From SIG653 sp045578045 (lineage in GTDB: Bacteria > Bacillota > Clostridia > Oscillospirales > CAG-382), in NCBI GenBank assembly GCA_045578045.1, contig JAZNJM010000076.1, positions 1 to 13,836 of the forward strand: 13,836 bases of DNA, read 5' to 3'. The position numbers were made by a program, and so were the translations under genes. Position 1 is the first letter of the stretch, and each line of letters begins with the position of its first letter. The notes under the pieces were generated by a model. It searched no databases. It was not told where the DNA came from and saw only the letters and a list, made by a program, of their open reading frames with translations. Below are positions 6,474 through 11,581 of the stretch, piece after piece.

Positions 6474-7781
6474 TCAAACTAATTTTCTCTTATCAATAAC
6501 GCGAACTGCTTTTCCTTCGCTTCTCGTTATGCTCTTGGGAGCAACAAGGTGAACCGCGGGGTTGATACCGAGCATAATTTTCATAGCTCCTGCAAGAGCT
6601 TTTTCCATAGCAATAATTTCACTGACTTTGTCGGTGAATTTTTCCGGCGTCATTTCAACGTTAACGTCAAATGTATCGTTATTGTTAACTCTATCAACGA
6701 CTATCTGATAGTTTGGTTCATATCCTTCTTTAAGGAGAACAGTTTCTATCTGACTTGGGAATACGTTAACGCCACGAATAATAAGCATATCGTCTGTTCT
6801 TCCCGTTGGTTTTGCCATTTTTATAAGAGTACGACCGCACGAACATTTTTTGCGTGAAAGAACGCAAATATCACGTGTTCTATATCTGAGGAGTGGGAAT
6901 GCTTCTTTGTCAAGAGAGGTGAAAACAAGCTCACCTTTTGTTCCTTCGGGGAGAACTTCACCTGTGTCGGGATCGATAATTTCTGCGAGGAAGTGGTCTT
7001 CGTTAATATGCATACCCGTTTGTTCGCAACATTCAAATGATACACCAGGACCAGAAGTTTCTGTTAATCCGTAAATATCATACGCTTTAATTCCTAAGGT
7101 TGCCTCGATATTTTTACGCATTTCCTCCGTCCAAGGTTCAGCTCCGAAAATACCTGCTTTGAGAGGAATATCTTCAGGTTTGTATCCTTGTTCCTTCAAG
7201 GTTTCGCCAATATAGGCAGCATATGAAGGAGTGCAACAAAGAATCGTTGCGCTGAGGTCTGTCATAAATTGAATTTGTCTTTCAGTGTTTCCCGAAGACA
7301 TGGGGAGGGTGAGGCATCCAACCTTATGTGAACCACCGTTAAGCCCTGGACCTCCCGTAAAAAGTCCGTATCCGTATGCAACCTGACAAACGTCTTTATT
7401 AGTTCCACCGGCAGCAACTATAGCTCTTGCACAACAGTCTTCCCAAAGCTCAACATCTTTTTGGGTGTAGAATGCAACAACTCGTCTTCCCGTTGTTCCG
7501 GATGTGGATTGAATACGAACACATTCTTCAAGAGGTTTTGCCAAAAGTCCGTATGGATATGCGTCTCTTAAATCTGCTTTCGTTAAAAATGGGAGCTTAT
7601 GAAGGTCTTCAATTCCCTTTATATCCTCAGGTTTAACGCCTTTTTCGTCCATCAGTTTACGATAATATTCAACGTTTTCGTAAACGTGTTTAACTTGTTT
7701 AACTAATTTTTCCGATTGGAGCTTCTTAATTTCTTCAACGGGCATAGTTTCGATTTCTTTTTGATAGTACTTGTTTTCCAT
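6474..7781 (-). CDS. paaK: Phenylacetate-CoA ligase (PaaK family)
   Basis: This 435-residue AMP-forming enzyme activates an aryl acid such as phenylacetate with ATP and coenzyme A. The phosphate-binding loop is STSGTTGR (92-99), the adenylation motif is YGLTE (237-241), YRTRD lies at 300-304, and the hinge and C-terminal domain carry DMLIIRGVNVFPSQIE (331-346) and the late lysine in SEGKA (421-425). CSCGR (314-318) is common in the family. I chose ATG 7781, which gives the usual PaaK N-terminus. An upstream in-frame TTG would add 13 residues and lacks a ribosome site. It is cotranscribed with the ACT gene and lies behind a T-box leader, which points to amino acid-linked metabolism. In anaerobes such enzymes may also serve ketoacid:ferredoxin oxidoreductase pathways, so the substrate could be indoleacetate or another aryl acid. 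Confidence 0.93.
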   Translation of the reverse strand: MENKYYQKEIETMPVEEIKKLQSEKLVKQVKHVYENVEYYRKLMDEKGVKPEDIKGIEDLHKLPFLTKADLRDAYPYGLLAKPLEECVRIQSTSGTTGRRVVAFYTQKDVELWEDCCARAIVAAGGTNKDVCQVAYGYGLFTGGPGLNGGSHKVGCLTLPMSSGNTERQIQFMTDLSATILCCTPSYAAYIGETLKEQGYKPEDIPLKAGIFGAEPWTEEMRKNIEATLGIKAYDIYGLTETSGPGVSFECCEQTGMHINEDHFLAEIIDPDTGEVLPEGTKGELVFTSLDKEAFPLLRYRTRDICVLSRKKCSCGRTLIKMAKPTGRTDDMLIIRGVNVFPSQIETVLLKEGYEPNYQIVVDRVNNNDTFDVNVEMTPEKFTDKVSEIIAMEKALAGAMKIMLGINPAVHLVAPKSITRSEGKAVRVIDKRKLV

Positions 7782-7842
7782 TTTGCATCGGCCTTTCTGT
7801 AAATTTTTTTGTTTTTGCAAGTTTTTTTGTCATCGGAAAACG

Positions 7843-8267
7843 AAAAAATCCTCCGCATTCCGATCTAGAATACAGAGGACGAGAAAATATCCCGTGGTAC
7901 CACCTCAGTTTACCGAAGCCTCACGGCAACGGCCTTGCAAAGTGTCAATAAACACTCTTGTTCTATAACGGGAACACCCGTTGACGTCTACTTAAAAACA
8001 AACTGAATAGCTGATATATCTTTTTTATAGCTTATGTAGATTCGACTTATAATCAAAAATACCAACCCAAAACGGAGATTGTTTTGTTCAACGCAAAGCT
8101 CGCAGGAGGAATTCGCCTCTCATCCGCCATTACCTCACACCAAATGGTAACTCTCTGAACCGAACCCAAAAGGACTTATTTAAAGCTCTTTAAGATTCAA
8201 CGCATAATTATATACGTTTTACAAGACTTCAAAAGAGATTACTTGTTCCTGCTCAAACGCCTTTACT
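7843..8267 (-). ncRNA. T-box leader riboswitch of the paaK-ACT operon
   Basis: Read on the minus strand, the leader carries the T-box sequence AGGTGGTACCACG (7893-7905) for pairing with an uncharged tRNA end. Upstream are the Stem I hallmarks CAGAGAG (8150-8156), a GGTGTGA loop and flanking TTACC/GGTAA arms. Stable hairpins follow before the T-box. The expression platform is a terminator whose arms at 7868-7879 and 7849-7860 precede a T-run (7843-7848) and would compete with the antiterminator. The specifier probably lies near 8108-8111, where UUC (Phe) and UCC (Ser) are the two readings I cannot separate. Uncharged tRNA should allow read-through into paaK, 62 bp further on. The call is secure; the amino acid is not. 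Confidence 0.95.
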
Positions 8268-8273
8268 GATAAT

Positions 8274-8302
8274 ATTTTAGCACTTTATTTTTCTAAAGTC
8301 AA
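8274..8302 (-). promoter_or_regulatory. Promoter of the T-box leader
   Basis: On the minus strand TTGACT (8302-8297) and TAAAAT (8279-8274) are separated by 17 bp. Transcription would start near 8267, just ahead of the T-box structure. Confidence 0.85.
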
Positions 8303-8412
8303 GAGCTTTGAAAAAAATTTTTTATTTTTTGTGATATTTATATTTTGAAAAAAGTGATGAAAAAATATATTTTAAAAGAAAAAGAATCAGAGTATTAATA
8401 TGTTATTTTTCC

Positions 8413-8441
8413 TTGACATAAAAGAGTTTTTGTTGTATTAT
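8413..8441 (+). promoter_or_regulatory. Promoter of the small orphan gene
   Basis: TTGACA (8413-8418), a 17-bp spacer and TATTAT (8436-8441) give a near-consensus promoter. Transcription would start near 8448, leaving a leader of about 45 bp before the ATG at 8493. It diverges from the T-box promoter, with about 110 bp between the two -35 boxes. Confidence 0.88.
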
Positions 8442-8492
8442 TATTTTGTAATATTTAATAGAAAAAATTATATAAAATAATCAGGAGATAAA

Positions 8493-8834
8493 ATGAAAAA
8501 AATCGATTTACCATTATACAGCTGGTTTTACAGCAATCAGCAAGGAAAATGGGTTATGAACGCATATTCGGGTTCAAGAGGAACTTCAACAACAAACGGA
8601 TGTCTTTGTAATACAACCTTTAACTATCGTGTTTCCATAAAAACGCCCCCAGACAGAGATTCTTTTATAGAGGCGGAATGTTTTTTTATTCTTCCCATAA
8701 AATTGGGTGGAAATAAAACGGAGGTTGTAAGAAAAGAGTTTGAAAACTCAGAAAAAGGGCTTGAAGATGCTTCTGTTTGGCTGTATAATGAAGAACGAAA
8801 GGCAGACCAAGGCTTTTTTCAAGCTGATGAATAA
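8493..8834 (+). CDS. Small hypothetical protein, single-gene unit
   Basis: This 113-residue soluble protein has a clear ribosome site, AGGAGA, four bases before ATG 8493, and its own promoter and terminator. It has no signal peptide or membrane helix. The N-terminal half is rich in aromatic and small polar residues (LYSWFYSNQQGKW, YSGSRGTSTTNGCLC). The middle, IEAECFFILPIKLGG, looks like a beta strand pair. The C-terminal third is charged and probably helical. Cysteines occur in NGCLC (36-40) and at residue 63. I do not recognise the family. The strong, dedicated expression signals argue that it is a real gene. It shares the intergenic region with the T-box operon but is read in the opposite direction, so a link in function is not implied. 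Confidence 0.85.
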   Translation: MKKIDLPLYSWFYSNQQGKWVMNAYSGSRGTSTTNGCLCNTTFNYRVSIKTPPDRDSFIEAECFFILPIKLGGNKTEVVRKEFENSEKGLEDASVWLYNEERKADQGFFQADE

Positions 8835-8931
8835 TTTATAATATAGTTTGAACGGTAAAGAATTATCTCATTAAAAACGAAAAGTCATAGACAGATTTGA
8901 AATAACGGCAAGAGGGTATTTCAGATAAATA

Positions 8932-8994
8932 AAAAGGCTCTTTTGGATTACTAAATTCAACTTTGAATAATCCTTTGAAAGAGCCTTTTATTTA
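8932..8994. terminator. Bidirectional intrinsic terminator
   Basis: AAAAGGCTCTTTTGGATTA (8932-8950) pairs with the region 8968-8989, which begins TAATCC and ends GAGCCTTTT, allowing a small bulge. T-rich tracts follow on both strands. It can end the orphan gene at 8834 and the ECF gene coming from the right. Confidence 0.88.
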
Positions 8995-8996
8995 TT

Positions 8997-9112
8997 GTTT
9001 GATTTAGGGACAAAGCCTTTTTTATCAAATTATATTTACTGTCTGAATAAAGCAATAAAACCTCTTTTGGAAAATTTTATTTTTTGTCTGAATCGGGAAA
9101 CAAAGCCTTTTT
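8997..9112. repeat. Three degenerate 45-bp tandem repeats spanning a gene end
   Basis: Units begin at about 8997, 9041 and 9086, each with a GTCTGAAT- or GTTTGATT-like start and an AAAGCCTTTTT-like end. The CC core of the three ends falls at 9016, 9061 and 9106, exactly 45 bp apart. The third unit encodes the C-terminal KKALFPDSDKK and stop of the ECF protein. Read in the same frame past the stop, the next units give KEVLLLYSDSK and KKALSLNQTINK, so the array looks like duplication of the gene's 3' end. Confidence 0.65.
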
Positions 9113-9724
9113 GCCATAATTGATTATTGTTTTTATAGTTGGAGAAACAACAACATTGAGAATAAATTCAGCAATAAAGTTTATTCCCGCGCAACCGATG
9201 ACTAAGTAATAAATCAAGGTTGTTCCGTCAACAAAGTTGGCGTTTAACGTTTTTTCCACCATAAAAAGACCGCCTAAGATAAATACACCCGTGTTAACGA
9301 TAGGTGCAACGGCAGAAGCGGCTATAACTGCGGCAAGGTCTCCAAATTTACTGACCGCTTTGTATACCAAGCCTGAACATAATCCCGCAAGCGCGCCTTT
9401 TCCAATACAAAGTATTGCTGTTTCCAACGGTTGATTTTGCCATAAGGTAGCTGTGAAAAGGTCAACTCCGTTTATTCCCGCTAAAAGAACAACAATTCCG
9501 AAAATAGCTCCAAGAGCTGTTCCTGCAAGAGGTCCTAAAAGAATAGAACCGATAACTATGGGAATCAATACAAGACTTACGTTTGTTGGACCTATCTTGA
9601 TGAAAGAACCCATAAGCTGAAAAATAACGACAATGGATACCAAACAAGCCATCAATACCATTTTTAAAATAACGGCTTTATTTCTCTCCCTTTGCGTTTG
9701 GTTTCGATTTCTCGAATTTTGCAT
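9077..9724 (-). CDS. ECF transporter S component, probably for pantothenate
   Basis: This 215-residue integral membrane protein is the substrate-binding subunit of an energy-coupling factor transporter. After a basic N-terminus (QNSRNRNQTQRERNK) there are about five or six hydrophobic helices, including MVLMACLVSIVVIF, LVLIPIVIGSILLGPLAGTA and LAAVIAASAVAPIVNTGVFI, in the pattern of the ECF S-component family. I start it at ATG 9724, five bases after AAGGAGG; an upstream in-frame ATG at 9763 has no such site. It lies 94 bp downstream of the pantothenate kinase gene coaX on the same strand. That context favours a PanT-like role in pantothenate uptake, but the substrate is inferred from the neighbour only. 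The ATPase and T subunits are not in the window, as expected when the ECF module is shared. Confidence 0.9.
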   Translation of the reverse strand: MQNSRNRNQTQRERNKAVILKMVLMACLVSIVVIFQLMGSFIKIGPTNVSLVLIPIVIGSILLGPLAGTALGAIFGIVVLLAGINGVDLFTATLWQNQPLETAILCIGKGALAGLCSGLVYKAVSKFGDLAAVIAASAVAPIVNTGVFILGGLFMVEKTLNANFVDGTTLIYYLVIGCAGINFIAEFILNVVVSPTIKTIINYGKKALFPDSDKK

Positions 9725-9818
9725 AAATGCCTCCTTGCTGTCGCCCCTTTGGGTGCAACGCATATTTTTATTTATATTATCTGCTTTTCGCAGTAATACA
9801 CAAAGGTTTTCTTTATGT

Positions 9819-10586
9819 TTATATTTTGTTTTTTCGATATAAAATATTCAAACCCTTTAAAAGAAGGTGTTCGTCTGTTTTTATTTCACTTTTGCAATAG
9901 GGGAGTATTGACTTTGCAAATCCGCCCGTTGCGTATACGTTTAGCTTTTCGCCAAATTCTTCGTTGATTCTCTCAATCATTCCATCAATCATAGAAGCGT
10001 TTCCAAAAATAACTCCTGAACGCATACAATCCACCGTGTTTTTTGCAATAACTGCTTTTGGAGGTTCAAGACTGATTTTAGGAAGCTGAGCTGTTCCTTC
10101 AGATAATGCGGAAAGCCCCATAATAACACCAGGAATTATTGAAGTTCCAATAAATGCTCCGTTTTTGTTAATAACGGTCATTTTCGTTGCTGTTCCAATA
10201 TCGATTATCAAAGCGGGACTTCCGTATATATAATTCACTGCAACGGAGGCGGCTATTATATCAGCTCCAACGGATGAAGGAGCATCGCATTGAATACCTA
10301 TTCCGCTTTTTATCCCAGGACCAACGAAAATCGGCTCTGAGTTGAATAAAAATATAATTGCTTTTTTAATAACAGAATTAAGAGGAGGAACAACGGATGA
10401 AACAATAACTCCGTCTATTTCTTCTTTCAAAACTCCGTGGAGCTTCAAATGGGAAAGAATTGAGATAGAATATTCGTCTTCCGTTTTGTTTACGTTTGTG
10501 GATAGCTTTGAGACGAAAATAAGCTCATCACCATCAAAACCACCCATATCTATATTTGTGTTTCCAATATCAAAGGCAAGTATCAA
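9819..10586 (-). CDS. coaX: Type III pantothenate kinase
   Basis: This 255-residue enzyme phosphorylates pantothenate, the first step of coenzyme A synthesis. It opens with MILAFDIGNTNIDMGGF, the ASKHA-fold phosphate 1 motif of CoaX. SSVVPPLN (63-70) and the GADIIAASVAV and ALIIDIGTATKMTVI segments (about 107-140) hold the conserved pantothenate-binding and phosphate 2 regions. IIPGVIMGLSALSEGTAQLPKI and YATGGFAKSI complete the family pattern. The length fits the usual 255-260. Translation starts at a TTG (10586-10584), nine bases after GGAGG; no better ATG exists and the protein begins exactly where family members do. A consensus promoter lies just upstream. The ECF S component downstream is probably cotranscribed. 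Confidence 0.96.
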   Translation of the reverse strand: MILAFDIGNTNIDMGGFDGDELIFVSKLSTNVNKTEDEYSISILSHLKLHGVLKEEIDGVIVSSVVPPLNSVIKKAIIFLFNSEPIFVGPGIKSGIGIQCDAPSSVGADIIAASVAVNYIYGSPALIIDIGTATKMTVINKNGAFIGTSIIPGVIMGLSALSEGTAQLPKISLEPPKAVIAKNTVDCMRSGVIFGNASMIDGMIERINEEFGEKLNVYATGGFAKSILPYCKSEIKTDEHLLLKGLNILYRKNKI

Positions 10587-10612
10587 AATCTCAACCCTCC
10601 TTTTCCAAATAT

Positions 10613-10641
10613 ATTATAGCTTTTAATTGTTAAATTTTCAA
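10613..10641 (-). promoter_or_regulatory. Promoter of coaX
   Basis: On the minus strand TTGAAA (10641-10636) and TATAAT (10618-10613) are 17 bp apart. The start of transcription would fall near 10606, about 20 bp before the TTG start codon, so the leader is very short. Confidence 0.85.
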
Positions 10642-10820
10642 CGATTATCTTTATTAAAATAGAAAATATTTTTGTATAATTCTAAAAAATGGGATATTGA
10701 GTATATCAAGATATGGAGCATATTATATTTTTTAGAATTATACTTACAAGATTCTATTTATTGTAATCACTTGTATTTATTAAAAAACAAAAAATAATCT
10801 GAAAAAAAGTAAAAAACCCC
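10642..10820. other. AT-rich gap between divergent coaX and rpsO promoters
   Basis: No gene is visible. The main feature is the perfect inverted repeat at 10674-10743. The rest, from 10744 to 10820, is AT-rich with no clear motif. Confidence 0.6.
10674..10743. repeat. Perfect 17-bp inverted repeat with 36-bp spacer
   Basis: The arm GTATAATTCTAAAAAAT (10674-10690) is exactly inverted at 10727-10743. The 36-bp spacer contains shorter imperfect dyads. It is not a typical terminator because no T-run follows the outer arms. A small non-autonomous element or a regulatory cruciform is possible. Confidence 0.8.
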
Positions 10821-10849
10821 TTTACAAATGGAAAAAAGTGTGATACAAT
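10821..10849 (+). promoter_or_regulatory. Promoter of rpsO
   Basis: TTTACA (10821-10826), a 17-bp spacer and TACAAT (10844-10849) form a good promoter. The transcript would begin near 10856, giving a leader of about 93 bp. Confidence 0.85.
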
Positions 10850-10855
10850 ACCAAA

Positions 10856-10948
10856 TGGATTCGGGTTGGCTCGGTTTTGGGAGTAACTTTTTTGTTTCAC
10901 CGCCCCAGAGCTGTGCTTCCGCCGAAAATAATATGGAGGTGAAGCAAA
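10856..10948 (+). promoter_or_regulatory. Structured rpsO leader, candidate S15 autoregulatory site
   Basis: The leader is much more GC-rich than its surroundings and shows nested pairings: TTCGG (10860-10864) with CCGAA (10922-10926), GGCTC (10868-10872) with GAGCT (10908-10912), and TGGG (10878-10881) with CCCA (10904-10907). The ribosome site GGAGGTG lies after the structure. S15 is known to repress its own synthesis by binding its leader in several bacteria. Whether this fold matches a described class I cannot tell. Confidence 0.45.
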
Positions 10949-11215
10949 ATGATCTCAAAAGAACAAAAACAGGCTATTATCAATGAGTATGCTATCTGCG
11001 AAGGCGATACAGGTTCTCCTGAAGTTCAAATCGCAATTCTTACTTTCAGAATCAACAGCCTTAACGAGCATCTTAAGGTTAACCCTAAGGATAACCATTC
11101 TCGTCGCGGTCTTCTTCAGATGGTAGGTAAGAGAAAGAAATTCCTCAACTATCTCGTAACTAAAGATATCAACCGTTATCGTTCTATCATTGCTCGTTTA
11201 GGTATCAGAAAATAA
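10949..11215 (+). CDS. rpsO: 30S ribosomal protein S15
   Basis: This 88-residue protein is the primary 16S rRNA-binding protein S15 of the small subunit platform. The sequence matches the family throughout: EYAICEGDTGSPEVQIAILT, then INSLNEHLKVNPKDNHSRRGLLQMVGKRKKFLNYL and the final RYRSIIARLGIRK. The conserved H and D in KDNHSRRGL contact rRNA. ATG 10949 follows GGAGGTG. It lies immediately before pnp, a conserved order in many bacteria, but a terminator and a separate pnp promoter lie between the two. Confidence 0.99.
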   Translation: MISKEQKQAIINEYAICEGDTGSPEVQIAILTFRINSLNEHLKVNPKDNHSRRGLLQMVGKRKKFLNYLVTKDINRYRSIIARLGIRK

Positions 11216-11275
11216 TTCAGAAAATAAATCTGAAAAAATTCTGAGAGCAACAAAAAGAGTATGTATGCTTTGCGT

Positions 11276-11324
11276 GGGCGGCATACGGCAAATTTTTCTT
11301 TTTGCCGAGCCGCCCTCGTTTCTT
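11276..11324 (+). terminator. Likely rpsO terminator
   Basis: GGGCGGC (11276-11282) pairs with GCCGCCC (11309-11315), and inside it CGGCAAA (11286-11292) pairs with TTTGCCG (11301-11307). The following tract, TCGTTTCTTA, is only partly T-rich. An alternative stem, GTATGC with GCATAC, overlaps the first arm and could compete with it. Confidence 0.7.
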
Positions 11325-11330
11325 AGAATT

Positions 11331-11410
11331 AAAGGCTTGTTGGTATTTCGAAATTTCGAAATTTGCTTTTAAAACTTCGAAATTTGGGAATATCAATATA
11401 AAAAGCCTTT
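11331..11410. repeat. Imperfect 80-bp inverted repeat with TTCGAAATTT units
   Basis: AAAGGCT (11331-11337) and AGCCTTT (11404-11410) are the outer ends of a stem whose arms stay partly complementary over about 40 bp. The interior holds three copies of TTCGAAATTT, at 11347-11356, 11355-11364 and 11376-11385. No protein is encoded. It could be a relic of a small mobile element or a processed leader structure. Confidence 0.6.
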
Positions 11411-11501
11411 GTTATCAGTTTTTGTAGGAAAAACTTTTATAAAATTCCTATTTTAAATCTTAAAATTTCTGTTTTCTTTAGATGGAAACAGAAAAAAGTT
11501 T

Positions 11502-11530
11502 TTGAAATTCGTACCCAAAATATCTATAAA
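11502..11530 (+). promoter_or_regulatory. Promoter of pnp
   Basis: TTGAAA (11502-11507), a 17-bp spacer and TATAAA (11525-11530) place the start of transcription near 11537. A hairpin CCATTC/GAATGG (11541-11563) would then form the very 5' end of the message and run into the ribosome site, GGAGAAAAGG. PNPase is autoregulated through leader hairpins in enterobacteria; similar control here is only a possibility. Confidence 0.8.
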
Positions 11531-11581
11531 TAAAAAAATACCATTCGCCGTTGGAGTGAATGGAGAAAAGGAAAAATTAAA

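Larger units (their letters stand above)
11216..11501. other. rpsO-pnp intergenic region with several hairpins
   Basis: No gene is visible. A small hairpin (TTCAGA 11216-11221 with TCTGAA 11229-11234) directly follows the rpsO stop. Next come the GC-rich terminator hairpin, the 80-bp imperfect inverted repeat at 11331-11410, and a short stem CTGTTT/AAACAG near 11469-11491. Confidence 0.6.

Noticed and set aside
7782..7820. In-frame TTG extension of paaK by 13 residues
   Set aside because: ATG 7781 gives the standard family N-terminus; the extension lies in the T-box trailer and has no ribosome site of its own.
7771..7968. Plus-strand 65-codon frame over the T-box
   Set aside because: It runs antisense across the T-box terminator and T-box sequence, which explain the region fully.
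9725..9763. Upstream ATG extending the ECF S component by 13 residues
   Set aside because: AAGGAGG lies five bases before ATG 9724, whereas the upstream ATG lacks a ribosome site.
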